NCBI GenBank assembly: GCA_027489965.1 | Contig: JAIXZA010000059.1 | Coordinates: forward strand, 1-64,000 | From: Verrucomicrobiaceae bacterium | Lineage (GTDB): Bacteria; Verrucomicrobiota; Verrucomicrobiia; Verrucomicrobiales; Verrucomicrobiaceae | Direction of reading: 5' to 3' | DNA length: 64,000 nt | Part shown: in pieces, positions 1-9,243 of the stretch | Layout of the letters: the number at the start of each line of letters is the position of its first letter | Position numbering within the stretch: position 1 is the stretch's first letter | Made by a program: the position numbers and the translations under genes | Notes under the pieces: model-generated | The model's database searches: none | Seen by the model: the letters and a program-made list of their open reading frames with translations, nothing else | Told to the model about the DNA's origin: nothing

Positions 1-1
1 C

Positions 2-2002
2 TACTACAAGGTCACGGTTAAAAAAGGCCAACGCATCAGTGTGGAAGCAGACGGCTTGCGTCTTGGCTACACGCCTTTTGATCCCTACATCGCGATCATT
101 GACAAGGACCGCTTTGAAAAAGCCTTCTCGGATGACACGATTCTGCATCGCCAAGACGGCTATTGTTCCTTTGTGGCTGAGTATGATGGTGACTACTATG
201 TGATGATGCGTGAATCATCCTACCGCGGTGGTGGTAATAACTACTACCGCCTCCACGTCGGCAGCTTCCGCCGCCCAGATGTGGTCTATCCAGCAGGTGG
301 CAAGCTGGGTTCGGCAACAAAGGTCCGCTTCATCGAAAAAGACGGCACCTTTGAAGAAGATGCCCAGATCCCAGCTGAGCCAGATCCAGGTTTCATGATC
401 TACTCAAAGACTCAAGAGGCCGCACCCTCTGGAAATCCCTTCCGTCTCGTGCCCTTCGACAATGTGCTTGAAGTGGAGCCTAACGAAGATCAGGCAAAAG
501 CTACGCCAAGCGCCTTGGGCGAGCCGATTGCCCTGAACGGCATCATCGATAAACCAGGAGATATCGACTACTTTAAAGTGACTCTGAAAAAAGATCAGCA
601 AGTCGTTCTCCAAACCTTTGCCCAGAGTCTTGGCTCACCGCTGGACTCAGTAGTGAATGTTTATAATGAAAAAGGCAGTGGCCTTGGCGGAAATGACGAC
701 GGTGGCGGCCGCCGCCGTCTCGATAGCAAGCAGACGCTGAAGGTTCCTGCGGATGGCGTTTATTTCGTGAGAGTTACCGATCATCTTGAGCGTGGTGGCG
801 CCAACTTTGTTTACCGGATTGAGATGGTCGCCAGCCAGCCTGAGATTACCTTTGCCTCACCAAATTACTCGGTGAACGATTCGCATTATCGTCAATTCAT
901 GGCTGTCCCCCGTGGTGGACGCATGGCGTTGCTAGAAAATTTCACCCGCAGCAATGTCAGTGGTGATTTCAAGTTTGACGCTCCTGGTTTACCCCCAGGC
1001 ATCAAGATGATTTCAGATGTCATCCCCAAAGACCAGCCCGGCATGCCCCTGCTCTTCGAAGCCGCTCCAGATGCACCGCTCGGGCACGCGACTGTGGCCA
1101 TGCAATTGAAGCCCGTTGATCCTGCTCAGAAGGTGATCGGTAAAATGCGCCAAGATTTCGACATCGTCCGCCAGGGAAACACCATTTTCCTTACCGACAT
1201 TGAGGACAAGCTACCTGTGGCCGTGGTTGAAGAAGCGCCTTATTCTCTTGAGATCGTCAAGCCTGCCGTTCCTCTCGTTACCAACGGCGTAATGAATTTG
1301 AAAGTGATCGCTAAACGCAAAGAAGGCTTCAAAACCGCCATCCGTGTCCTCATGGTCTGGAAGCCAGCAGGCGTCAGCACGCTCGGGGAGCAGACCATTC
1401 CCGAAGGGCAAAATGAGTGCAATTTCGTCCTCGATGCCAATGCCAACGCTCCTGCTGGCACCTGGAAATTCGTTGTCATGGGAGAAGCCGACGCTGGCAA
1501 TGGCCGTGTCTTCAATGCTTCCCCTTTCTGCGAAGTGAGCACAGCTGCCGCTTACGTCAGTGCACCAGCCATTCCCCTTACTGCCGTGGAACAGGGTAAA
1601 GAAGCCATCATGGTGGCCAAATTGGAAACATTGCAGTCATTCACTGGTGAAGCTGTCGCGCAAGTGGTGGGCGTGCCTGACACCATCCCGATCGAATCAG
1701 CGAAAATCACCAAGGACACCAAAGAGGTCAGTTTCAAAGTAAAGACCCATGACAAGTCTCCCATCGGCAAGCAGAACAATCTCTTTGTCCAAGTGGAAAT
1801 CCCAGTCCCTGGCGGCACAACGACACATCGCATCGCCCTGGGTTCTGTGCTTCGCATCGATGCACCAAGAAAGGTCGTCACACCGCCTCCAGCAGCCGCT
1901 GTGGTAGCTCAGAATAAGCCCAAAGAAGCAGCCAAACCAGCCGCCCCGAAAGTGCTTTCCCGTTTAGAGCAGCTCCGCCTAGAGGCCTCAGGTGCTAAAT
2001 AA
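2..2002 (+). CDS. PPC-domain secreted protein, 5' end outside window
   Basis: The reading frame is open to the left edge of the window, so the N-terminus is missing. About 666 codons are visible. The first visible residues (YYKVTVKKGQ) are the middle of a bacterial pre-peptidase C-terminal (PPC) domain. A second PPC domain follows at about visible residues 160-275, with the signatures PGDIDYFKVTLKKDQ and GVYFVRVTD. The rest is beta-rich and Ig-like, ending in a Pro/Ala/Lys-rich tail. PPC domains are extracellular beta-sandwiches attached to many secreted proteins. No catalytic domain is visible here. The next gene is a DUF1549/DUF1553 protein only 70 bp away, and PPC proteins often neighbour that family, so the two are probably co-transcribed. 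Confidence 0.85.
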   Translation, partial: YYKVTVKKGQRISVEADGLRLGYTPFDPYIAIIDKDRFEKAFSDDTILHRQDGYCSFVAEYDGDYYVMMRESSYRGGGNNYYRLHVGSFRRPDVVYPAGGKLGSATKVRFIEKDGTFEEDAQIPAEPDPGFMIYSKTQEAAPSGNPFRLVPFDNVLEVEPNEDQAKATPSALGEPIALNGIIDKPGDIDYFKVTLKKDQQVVLQTFAQSLGSPLDSVVNVYNEKGSGLGGNDDGGGRRRLDSKQTLKVPADGVYFVRVTDHLERGGANFVYRIEMVASQPEITFASPNYSVNDSHYRQFMAVPRGGRMALLENFTRSNVSGDFKFDAPGLPPGIKMISDVIPKDQPGMPLLFEAAPDAPLGHATVAMQLKPVDPAQKVIGKMRQDFDIVRQGNTIFLTDIEDKLPVAVVEEAPYSLEIVKPAVPLVTNGVMNLKVIAKRKEGFKTAIRVLMVWKPAGVSTLGEQTIPEGQNECNFVLDANANAPAGTWKFVVMGEADAGNGRVFNASPFCEVSTAAAYVSAPAIPLTAVEQGKEAIMVAKLETLQSFTGEAVAQVVGVPDTIPIESAKITKDTKEVSFKVKTHDKSPIGKQNNLFVQVEIPVPGGTTTHRIALGSVLRIDAPRKVVTPPPAAAVVAQNKPKEAAKPAAPKVLSRLEQLRLEASGAK

Positions 2003-2072
2003 GTCTTACCGAGCATTGCGATCTTTTAGAAACCCCAGCGTAACCAGTTCAATCCTCACCCCGTCAGCCCCC

Positions 2073-4943
2073 ATGACACGCTCTTCTTTTAAACGCCTCT
2101 CAATAGGCCTCTGCGGACTATCACTGATCGTCCATGGTCAGACGCCGCCACCTGCTCCTCCAGCGCCAGCACCTGCCCCGGCTGTCGCCGCAGCCCCAGC
2201 AAGTGTCGATTTCAGCCATGTGCAGGCTATTCTGGAAACCAAATGCCTGGAGTGCCACAACCCCAATAAGGTTAAAGGTAAATTGCTCATGGATACGGCC
2301 GAAGCCCTGCTCAAAGGCGGTGAATCAGGCCCTGCCCTAGTGGCTGGTAAACCGGATGAAAGCGAGCTAATCAAGCGTCTCGTCTTACCTGCCGACGACG
2401 ACGATGTTATGCCGCCCAAAGGTGGTCCCCTGCCAAAAGCTGACATCGACTTACTCAAGCGTTGGATTGCCGAAGGTGCCAAATGGCCACAGGGCGTTGT
2501 CGCACATTATAAATCTCCTGAAGAAGTGAAGGCCATGGCAGCCATTCAGGAAAAGCTCCCTGCCCTGACCAAGCTGGAAATTTTCCCAGACAAATTCAAT
2601 CTCGAAACCAAACGTGACTTTCATCGCGTCGTCGTCATGGCGACCTTCAATGATGCCACGACACGCGACGTGACTCACTTGTCGAATCTCCGCGTCGCTG
2701 ACTCAAAGGTTGCTAAGTTGGACGGAGATAGCGTCTTACCAGTTTCTGATGCAGGTGCGACCGAGATCATCGCCAACTTAGGCAACCAAACGGTGAAGGC
2801 TGCTGTAGCAGTTAAAGATGGCAACAAAGACCGTCCTATTTCCTTCCATCTGGATGTCATGCCTGTCTTCCTCCGTGGCGGCTGTAATCAAGGCGGGTGC
2901 CATGGAGCTGCACGAGGTAAAGACGGCTTCCGTCTCAGTCTTTTTGGCATGGATCCCGATGGCGACTACACCCGCATCACGCGTGAGCTCGTAGGTCGCC
3001 GTGTCAATCTGGCGATTCCAGAGGATAGCACCTTGGTGGAAAAAGCGGTGGGTGCCGTGCCTCACTCAGGCAATCAGTGCTACACGCCCGAATCCATTTA
3101 CAATCAAGCCGTGCTCGAATGGATCAGAGACGGTGCCGTCAGTGACAAGCCTGACATTGCCAAAGTGACCGGCATCGAAATCTTCCCAAAACAAATCGTG
3201 TTGGAAGGTGTCGGCAATACCCAACAGATCACCGTGCGTGCCACGTATTCAGACGGCACCGATCGCGATGTGACCAAGCTGGCCTTGTTCATGTCAAACA
3301 ACGACCCGACAGCCACCATCAATAAAGAGGGCTTGGTCACCAGTGGTGAGCGTGGAGCTGCCTTTACCTTGGCTCGTTTCGATGTTTACAGCGTCACAGC
3401 TCAGGTTCTCGTCATTCCCGCCAAGCTGCAATACGAGCGTCCAAAACTGGCCGAAGCCAACTACATTGACACTTTGGTCGATGAGAACCTCCACAAGCTC
3501 CGCATTCTCCCCAGCGGTCTCTGCACCGATGAAGAATATGTCCGCCGCGTGTACATCGACGTCATCGGCGTCTATCCGCAGCCTTCAGACATCCGCGGCT
3601 TCCTGGCAGACGCTAATCCAAAGAAACGTGAAGCCTTGATCGACACTCTGACTCAGCGCAAAGAGTTCACTGAGCTCTGGGTGATGAAATGGGCTGAATT
3701 GCTGCAAATTCGCTCTGGTATTGCCGGCAACAACAACGCACCGCCGTTCTACAAAAACGCTCTGCTTTATTACAATTGGCTGGCCGAGCGCATTGGCAAA
3801 AACATCCCGCTTGATGAGATCGTCACCGAGCTGCTTTCTTCGACAGGTGGTACCGTGTCCAGCCCAGCGGTTAATTTCTACCAAACAGAACTCGACCAGC
3901 TCAAGCTGACCGAAAATGTGGCCCAGGTCTTCATGGGCATGCGCATTCAGTGCGCTCAGTGCCACAATCACCCGTTTGATCGCTGGACCATGGATGATTA
4001 CTATGGCTTCAAAGCCTTCTTCTCCCAGATCGGGCGCAAAAACACGGACGATCCTCAGGAAGTCATCATTTATAACAGCAAGGGCGGTGAATCGAAGCAC
4101 TTCCTCACCCAAGCTGTTATGAAGCCAAAGTTCCTCGGTGGAGAAACCCCTGAGATCAAACCAGGTGAAGATCGCCGCAAAATTTTAGCCGAATGGATGG
4201 CTTCACCGAAAAACCCCTTCTTCGCCCGTAACATCGCCAACATCACCTGGGCTCATTTCTTCGGTCTAGGCATCGTCGATCCCGTGGATGACGTGCGTGT
4301 CTCTAATCCACCGTCCAATCCTGAGCTGTTGACCGCATTGGCCAAGAATCTGACCGATTACAAATACGACATGCGTCGTCTGGTGAAGGACATTTGCAGT
4401 TCCATGACCTACCAACGCAGCACCAAGGTCAATGAGACCAACGCTGGCGATAAGAAGAACTTCTCTCATGCCCAAGTCCGCCGCGTCCGTGCTGAGATCC
4501 TCCTTGATGCCATCTCCCAGATCACTGACACGCCCAATAAATTCCAAGGCCTGCCACTCGGTGCTCGTGCTGTGCAGATCGCTGATGGTGCCGTAAGCAA
4601 TTATTTCCTCACCACCTTTGGCCGTGCCAAGCGTGAATCCGTCTGCTCCTGTGAAGTCAAAATGGAGCCGACACTTTCCCAGGCCCTTCATCTCATGAAC
4701 GGTGACGCTGTCAATGATCGCATCAAGCAGGGCAAAGTCGTCGCCACCATGATTAAGGAGAAAAAGACGGACCATGAAATCGTCAATGATCTCTACCTGC
4801 GTGTCTTTGGCCGTGCCCCAGTCGAAAAAGAATGGGTCACCATTCAACAAGCGCTCGCTAACGCCGCCGACCAGCGCCAGGCAGCTCTTGAGGACGTGTT
4901 CTGGGCACTCATGAATGCCAAGGAGTTCTACTTCACCCATTGA
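2073..4943 (+). CDS. PSCyt1 / Ig-like / DUF1549 / DUF1553 protein
   Basis: A 956-residue exported protein. The frame is open from a GTG at 1992, but the ATG at 2073 gives a proper signal peptide (MTRSSFKRLSIGLCGLSLIV) followed by a Pro/Ala linker, so I chose it. The PSCyt1 cytochrome-like domain carries a haem motif CLECH at about residues 58-62. A Big_2-like Ig region flanks a second Cys/His motif, CNQGGCH, near residue 270 (CX4CH spacing). DUF1549 follows at about 470-680 and ends with CAQCHNHPFDRW near 626. DUF1553 lies at about 700-950. The family is abundant in Planctomycetes and Verrucomicrobia and its biochemical role is unproven. Haem attachment at CLECH and CAQCH is inferred from the motifs. 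Confidence 0.9.
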   Translation: MTRSSFKRLSIGLCGLSLIVHGQTPPPAPPAPAPAPAVAAAPASVDFSHVQAILETKCLECHNPNKVKGKLLMDTAEALLKGGESGPALVAGKPDESELIKRLVLPADDDDVMPPKGGPLPKADIDLLKRWIAEGAKWPQGVVAHYKSPEEVKAMAAIQEKLPALTKLEIFPDKFNLETKRDFHRVVVMATFNDATTRDVTHLSNLRVADSKVAKLDGDSVLPVSDAGATEIIANLGNQTVKAAVAVKDGNKDRPISFHLDVMPVFLRGGCNQGGCHGAARGKDGFRLSLFGMDPDGDYTRITRELVGRRVNLAIPEDSTLVEKAVGAVPHSGNQCYTPESIYNQAVLEWIRDGAVSDKPDIAKVTGIEIFPKQIVLEGVGNTQQITVRATYSDGTDRDVTKLALFMSNNDPTATINKEGLVTSGERGAAFTLARFDVYSVTAQVLVIPAKLQYERPKLAEANYIDTLVDENLHKLRILPSGLCTDEEYVRRVYIDVIGVYPQPSDIRGFLADANPKKREALIDTLTQRKEFTELWVMKWAELLQIRSGIAGNNNAPPFYKNALLYYNWLAERIGKNIPLDEIVTELLSSTGGTVSSPAVNFYQTELDQLKLTENVAQVFMGMRIQCAQCHNHPFDRWTMDDYYGFKAFFSQIGRKNTDDPQEVIIYNSKGGESKHFLTQAVMKPKFLGGETPEIKPGEDRRKILAEWMASPKNPFFARNIANITWAHFFGLGIVDPVDDVRVSNPPSNPELLTALAKNLTDYKYDMRRLVKDICSSMTYQRSTKVNETNAGDKKNFSHAQVRRVRAEILLDAISQITDTPNKFQGLPLGARAVQIADGAVSNYFLTTFGRAKRESVCSCEVKMEPTLSQALHLMNGDAVNDRIKQGKVVATMIKEKKTDHEIVNDLYLRVFGRAPVEKEWVTIQQALANAADQRQAALEDVFWALMNAKEFYFTH

Positions 4944-4961
4944 TTTGTCGGCTTAAAATCT

Positions 4962-4981
4962 AGGCCCGCCAATCTGGGCCT
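4962..4981 (+). terminator. Hairpin downstream of PSCyt1/DUF1553 gene
   Basis: A perfect 6-bp inverted repeat, AGGCCC/GGGCCT, with an 8-nt loop lies 19 nt after the stop codon. There is no T-run after it, so it is only a weak terminator candidate. Confidence 0.3.
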
Positions 4982-5069
4982 GGATGATTGCAGCCTTAAT
5001 TGGGCAGAAACGCCTAAGCTTCACATTTTCATACTGCCGGATTTGCCGAATAGGCATTTCAAGTGTTTG

Positions 5070-5690
5070 ATGATTTCCTCTCCATCACGCCAATCCATGC
5101 AGATGCCGCCATCCATCGCCGAAGACATGTCCAAGCTGAAGACGCTTTTACATGACTCGATCTCTCCCCATCTACCGCCGGCGGCGGTGAAGGACATGCG
5201 TATTTTAAACCTAGCCTGTGGGCGCTGTGATGAGGCGGAGACACTGATCAAGGTCGGCTCAGAGCTGACAAAAGGGGGAGATGTCGAGATGATCGGGGCT
5301 GACATCCGCATTCGGGAAATCCGTCAAGCACGTGAAACCCATGGTCATTTACCCGCTAAGTTTTTGATCGAAGACGCCACGAAGATCGACCAGCATCAAG
5401 AACTGGGGGATGATTTTAACATGGTCTTTTTACGCCATCAGAACTTTTGGCATGGCCAAGAGCTCTGGAAAAAGATCTTCGATCAGGGAATCGCCAAACT
5501 ACGACCAGATGGCATGTTGGTGATTACCAGTTATTTCGATGTCGAACATCGTCTAGCTCTCAGAGCCCTGGAATCCCTTGGCATGGAAGTCGTTAGCAAT
5601 ACTCGCAATAAACAAAGCCGTGCACTTGCTGATGCGCCTGGAAAATCCGTGGATCGCTGGGTAGCCGTGCTGAAACGTCGGGGGACTTAA
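5070..5690 (+). CDS. SAM-dependent methyltransferase-like protein
   Basis: A cytoplasmic protein of about 206 residues with a Rossmann-type methyltransferase fold. Motif I is ILNLACGRCDEAETL, an acidic residue follows the second strand (MIGADIRI), and a later strand/helix reads GMLVITSYFDVEH. The substrate cannot be told. The frame opens at a TTG at 5043, but ATGs at 5070 and 5097 are better starts and the true one is uncertain. The gene stands alone, 95 bp before the pyrophosphatase gene on the same strand. Confidence 0.65.
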   Translation: MISSPSRQSMQMPPSIAEDMSKLKTLLHDSISPHLPPAAVKDMRILNLACGRCDEAETLIKVGSELTKGGDVEMIGADIRIREIRQARETHGHLPAKFLIEDATKIDQHQELGDDFNMVFLRHQNFWHGQELWKKIFDQGIAKLRPDGMLVITSYFDVEHRLALRALESLGMEVVSNTRNKQSRALADAPGKSVDRWVAVLKRRGT

Positions 5691-5784
5691 GAAACTAGGC
5701 CCAACGAACATATTGTGACACTCACCTGACAAAGACGGAGTTCCGTGCTTAGATTCCCACTTCTCGTTTTTCGTCACAGTTTTC

Positions 5785-7452
5785 ATGGACCCCATTTACG
5801 TCATCGGTCACCGCAATCCAGACACGGATGCCATCTGCTCAGCCATCGGTTATGCCGCTTTCCTGCGGCTTGTTCGTGAGGATGAAGTCATCGCTGCTTG
5901 TTGCGGAGAGATCAATGCACGGACGAGCTGGGTGCTGAAACTCGCAGGCCTTGAGCCCCCGAAGCTGCTGCTCGATGTTCGCCCAACCGCTGCCATCGTC
6001 TGCCGCCGAGAGGTGATGACGGCTGCGCCGAACGAGACCTTTTTGTCCGTGTATCGGAAAATGATGGAGCACAGCTTCCGCTCCATCCCTGTAGTGAATG
6101 CCGAACATCGGCTTCTAGGAATGCCGACGATTCAGGAAATGGCGCAGCTCTTCCTGCCAAGTGATGCAACACACAGCGCAGCGAATCGTGAGGTGCGCAC
6201 GAGCATTCATAACATGAATACAGCACTTGGAGGTGACCTCATCGGTGATACAAGTGATGTAGATTCAGTCGGAGATCTGGTCCTCGTCGTTGCCGCCTCC
6301 AGTGTCGAAACATCCCGCGATCGTGCCCGCCAGTTCCCGCCACGTCAGGTCGTTTTAGTCACAGGGGATCGGCCAGAGATTCATGCTCTAGCGATGGAAC
6401 TTGGCGTCCGTTGTTTAGTCGTCACTGGCGGCTTCATGCCTTGGGAAAGCTTACTACAACAAGCCAAAGACAAGGGCGTGAGTGTCATCTCAGCACCACA
6501 AGACACCGCAAGCGCCTCCCAGCTCATTCGCTTCTCCCGACCGATTGCCGAAGCATTGATCCATGATTTCCACAGTTTCAGCAGCCGTACGCCTCTGCGT
6601 GAAATCATCCATGTGGTGCAAAACGCACATCAGCCACTTTTCCCTGTGATCGATGAAGAATCAGGCCGCCTTGAAGGCGTCTTTTCAAAGTCCGACCTCG
6701 TCGAAGTGCCGCGCACGCGACTAGTGCTGGTGGATCACAACGAATTCTCTCAAGCGGTAGCAGGCGCTGATGAGGCTGAGATCGTCGAAGTGATCGACCA
6801 TCATCGACTCAGCGGTAATCTGCGGACCAAGGAGCCTGTGCGTTTCATCAATGAACCCGTGGGAAGCACCAGCACCATCGTCGGCATCATGTATCGGATG
6901 CGCGGCCTGACACCGGATAAGTCCACCGCCATATGCCTCTGTGCGGGCCTGATTTCAGACACCCTGAATCTCACCAGCCCCACTTCCACCAAAACGGACC
7001 GAGAGATCCTGGAATGGTTAGCCAAGGTGGCTGAGATCGATGCCGCCGAGTTTGTGAAAGACTTCTTTGCCGCCGGATCCCTTCTCCGTGAAGCCACTCC
7101 CGCCCGCGCGATCGAAGGCGACCGCAAGGTCTTTGAGGAAAACGGCTGGCGCATCAGCATCAGCCAAATCGAGGAAATGGGCCTGGAAGAGTTCTGGAAA
7201 AAACAAGCCGATCTTCATGCCGCGCTCGTCTCTCTCTGTGCCGCGCACAGCCTGCACTTTGCCTGCCTCATGGTCACAGACATCACCTCTCATTACAGCG
7301 TACTTCTGATCGCCGGAGATAAGCGAGTCGCCAGCGCCATCGACTACCACGAACGTAGCCCACAGGTCTATGAAATGCCCGGTGTCGTCAGTCGCAAAAA
7401 GCAACTCTTCCCGTATCTGAGTAACTTGGTGAGTAAGCTCACCCCTCCGTGA
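5785..7452 (+). CDS. ppaC: Manganese-dependent inorganic pyrophosphatase with CBS and DRTGG domains
   Basis: A family II (DHH superfamily) inorganic pyrophosphatase of 555 residues, which hydrolyses PPi to two phosphates in the cytoplasm. The N-terminal DHH motif is HRNPDTDAICSAIGYA (from residue 8). The second metal-binding motif VIDHHR lies near residue 337 and is followed by the SDTLNLTSPT motif and a DHHA2 C-terminal domain. Between the DHH halves lie two CBS segments (about 70-130 and 245-300) and a DRTGG domain. This is the nucleotide-regulated CBS-PPase type; such enzymes are controlled by adenine nucleotides or diadenosine polyphosphates bound to the CBS pair. The length matches CBS-DRTGG members and exceeds the roughly 310 residues of plain family II enzymes. 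Confidence 0.9.
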   Translation: MDPIYVIGHRNPDTDAICSAIGYAAFLRLVREDEVIAACCGEINARTSWVLKLAGLEPPKLLLDVRPTAAIVCRREVMTAAPNETFLSVYRKMMEHSFRSIPVVNAEHRLLGMPTIQEMAQLFLPSDATHSAANREVRTSIHNMNTALGGDLIGDTSDVDSVGDLVLVVAASSVETSRDRARQFPPRQVVLVTGDRPEIHALAMELGVRCLVVTGGFMPWESLLQQAKDKGVSVISAPQDTASASQLIRFSRPIAEALIHDFHSFSSRTPLREIIHVVQNAHQPLFPVIDEESGRLEGVFSKSDLVEVPRTRLVLVDHNEFSQAVAGADEAEIVEVIDHHRLSGNLRTKEPVRFINEPVGSTSTIVGIMYRMRGLTPDKSTAICLCAGLISDTLNLTSPTSTKTDREILEWLAKVAEIDAAEFVKDFFAAGSLLREATPARAIEGDRKVFEENGWRISISQIEEMGLEEFWKKQADLHAALVSLCAAHSLHFACLMVTDITSHYSVLLIAGDKRVASAIDYHERSPQVYEMPGVVSRKKQLFPYLSNLVSKLTPP

Positions 7453-7459
7453 GTTGACC

Positions 7460-8188
7460 TTAGCGCAGCCACTCGGCGCGCATCCCTGCTTTGAGTTGCA
7501 AGTCAGGATTCTCCAAGAGGAGCTTCACGCGATAGAGGCCACTTTCGGCATCCATGCGGGGATCGATAAAATCTACTTTTCCGCTGAATTCATTGGGCGG
7601 CAGCAGTGAGGGCAGATTGATGCTCACACTATCTCCTGATTTTAAGCTGCGCGCCTGATCCGGTTCCAGATAAAACTGGGCATGAACTTGCTGGATGTGG
7701 ACGATTTGCGCCACGGTTTCATTGAGTAGCACCGCTTCTCCTGGCTCCTTATCACGCTTCACCACAATCCCCTGAATCGGTGCGCGGATCGTTCGCTGGG
7801 CTAATCTGATATCAGCCGCCTGTTTTTGCAGCCTTGCCAGATCGTGCTCGATCTGCTTTTTCAGAGCGTCTTCACGGGTGCCTATCTTTTCCGCCAAAAG
7901 CTTCTGCGCCGCATCATGATCAAATTTGGCTTTCTCCACCACCTTGGCAGCCCTCTCCACGTCTAGCTTTTCCACTTCATCATAAAGTCTCAGTAGCGGC
8001 TGACCTTCCGTGACAGTATCGCCTTCTTTAACCAAGACTTCTGCCACAATACCAGCCGAGGCGGTGCCAACTTCGACATCGTAAAGAGGCAGGATGAGGC
8101 CAGGAATCGCTGCATAAGAAACACTGGCCAATAGCCAGACTGCAAACGTGATGTGCTTAAGAGACCAAGGATAAATTGGGATCAACAT
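7460..8188 (-). CDS. HlyD-family efflux adaptor subunit
   Basis: A 242-residue periplasmic adaptor with an N-terminal hydrophobic anchor (FAVWLLASVSYAAIPGLIL). A biotinyl-lipoyl-like half follows (AGIVAEVLVKEGDTV), then a short coiled-coil hairpin (about 75-130, rich in Ala/Lys/Glu/Gln). The second lipoyl half is RTIRAPIQGIVV, and a beta-barrel ends at LQLKAGMRAEW. Adaptors of this type link an inner-membrane transporter to an outer-membrane channel. No ABC, MFS or RND partner is adjacent. The start overlaps the end of tsaD by 32 bp, so the two genes are transcribed together and may be translationally coupled. It is shorter than typical RND adaptors. Confidence 0.8.
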   Translation of the reverse strand: MLIPIYPWSLKHITFAVWLLASVSYAAIPGLILPLYDVEVGTASAGIVAEVLVKEGDTVTEGQPLLRLYDEVEKLDVERAAKVVEKAKFDHDAAQKLLAEKIGTREDALKKQIEHDLARLQKQAADIRLAQRTIRAPIQGIVVKRDKEPGEAVLLNETVAQIVHIQQVHAQFYLEPDQARSLKSGDSVSINLPSLLPPNEFSGKVDFIDPRMDAESGLYRVKLLLENPDLQLKAGMRAEWLR

Positions 8189-9158
8189 CGGCTTCGAGGG
8201 GTGAAGTTTGACCTAATTGAAAGCGTTGCATGGCAGCGTATGCAATCATGCCGGCATTGTCCGTGCAAAGCTCAGGACGAGCCAACAGAAGCGTCAATCC
8301 CTCCTTCTCACAGCGGGCGATGAGTTTTTGTCGCAATCCACGATTACAACTGACGCCACCACTGACAGCAACGAGCTTTTCTCCACATTGCTTCGTCGCT
8401 AGGACAAGCTTTTCCACGAGCACTTCCAAGATGGCTTCCTGCACGCTTGCGCAGACATCGGCCAGAATTTGGGGCTGTGTCAGATCAAGCTTGGGAAGTT
8501 CGTAGAGCACGGCGGTCTTGAGTCCACTGAAGCTAAACTCCAAACTCTGCCCATCTAAAAAGCTGCGTGGAAAACTGTAGGCATTCGCGCGGCCTTGCGC
8601 GGCTAGCTTGTCGATCTCAGGCCCGCCCGGGTAGGGCAGCCCGATCATTTTTGCGATTTTGTCAAAGGCTTCACCTGCGGCGTCATCGCGCGTTTTGCCC
8701 AACAAACGATACTGGCCCACGCCCTGCATGTGCAGTAGCATCGTGTGACCACCACTGACAATGAGAGCCACACAGGCTCGCGGCGGCCCATTGCCTGCCA
8801 TGAAAGGAGAGAGTAGGTGCCCTTCCATGTGATTCATGGCCAGAAAGGGTTTGTTTTCAGCCACCGACAGCGCCTTGGCCATGCTGGTGCCGATGAGTAG
8901 CGAGCTGACAAGACCCGGTCCTGTCGTGGCTGCAAAAGCCTGCATATCGGCGAGCTTGAGACCCGCTTCGGCCAGCACCTGCTCAACCAGCGGCTTTACA
9001 TGCAGGATATGATTTCGCGAAGCCACCTCTGGCACGACACCGCCGAACTGACGATGAATTTCAATCTGTGAGGCAATGGCGGAAGCCAGCAACTCACCGT
9101 CCGCATTGCAGATAGCGGCAGCTGTTTCATCACAGGAGGATTCGAGGGCAAGAAGCAT
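8157..9158 (-). CDS. tsaD: tRNA N6-adenosine threonylcarbamoyltransferase
   Basis: TsaD/Kae1/Qri7 family, 333 residues, the usual length. With TsaB and TsaE it transfers the threonylcarbamoyl group from TC-AMP to A37 of tRNAs reading ANN codons. The N-terminus LALESSCDETAAAI, the metal ligands in MNHMEGH (His110 and His114), the IVSGGHTML strand and the late motif CTDNAGMIAYAA are all present. The HlyD-like gene follows with a 32-bp overlap. A long inverted repeat lies upstream, between tsaD and the M23 peptidase gene. Confidence 0.95.
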   Translation of the reverse strand: MLLALESSCDETAAAICNADGELLASAIASQIEIHRQFGGVVPEVASRNHILHVKPLVEQVLAEAGLKLADMQAFAATTGPGLVSSLLIGTSMAKALSVAENKPFLAMNHMEGHLLSPFMAGNGPPRACVALIVSGGHTMLLHMQGVGQYRLLGKTRDDAAGEAFDKIAKMIGLPYPGGPEIDKLAAQGRANAYSFPRSFLDGQSLEFSFSGLKTAVLYELPKLDLTQPQILADVCASVQEAILEVLVEKLVLATKQCGEKLVAVSGGVSCNRGLRQKLIARCEKEGLTLLLARPELCTDNAGMIAYAAMQRFQLGQTSPLEADVDPNLSLVS

Positions 9159-9169
9159 GATGTTATTTA

Positions 9170-9237
9170 AACAGGAGAAAGCAGAGGTAGCAGAGAAAAA
9201 ACAAACCAGATCTCTGCTCTCTCTGCTTCCTCCTGTT
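9170..9237. repeat. Large intergenic inverted repeat (27-nt arms)
   Basis: Arms at 9170-9196 and 9211-9237 pair at 24 of 27 positions around a 14-nt A-rich spacer. The arm is a purine-rich string starting AACAGGAG and carrying two AGCAGAG-like units. It lies between the M23 peptidase gene and tsaD, both on the minus strand. It could act as a terminator or mRNA-processing hairpin, or be a dispersed palindromic element. There is no clear T-run, so the role is open. Confidence 0.7.
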
Positions 9238-9243
9238 CAAAAT

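Noticed and set aside
3585..4112. Minus-strand frame of 175 codons inside the PSCyt1/DUF1549 gene
   Set aside because: Antisense shadow of a conserved domain; no family resemblance.
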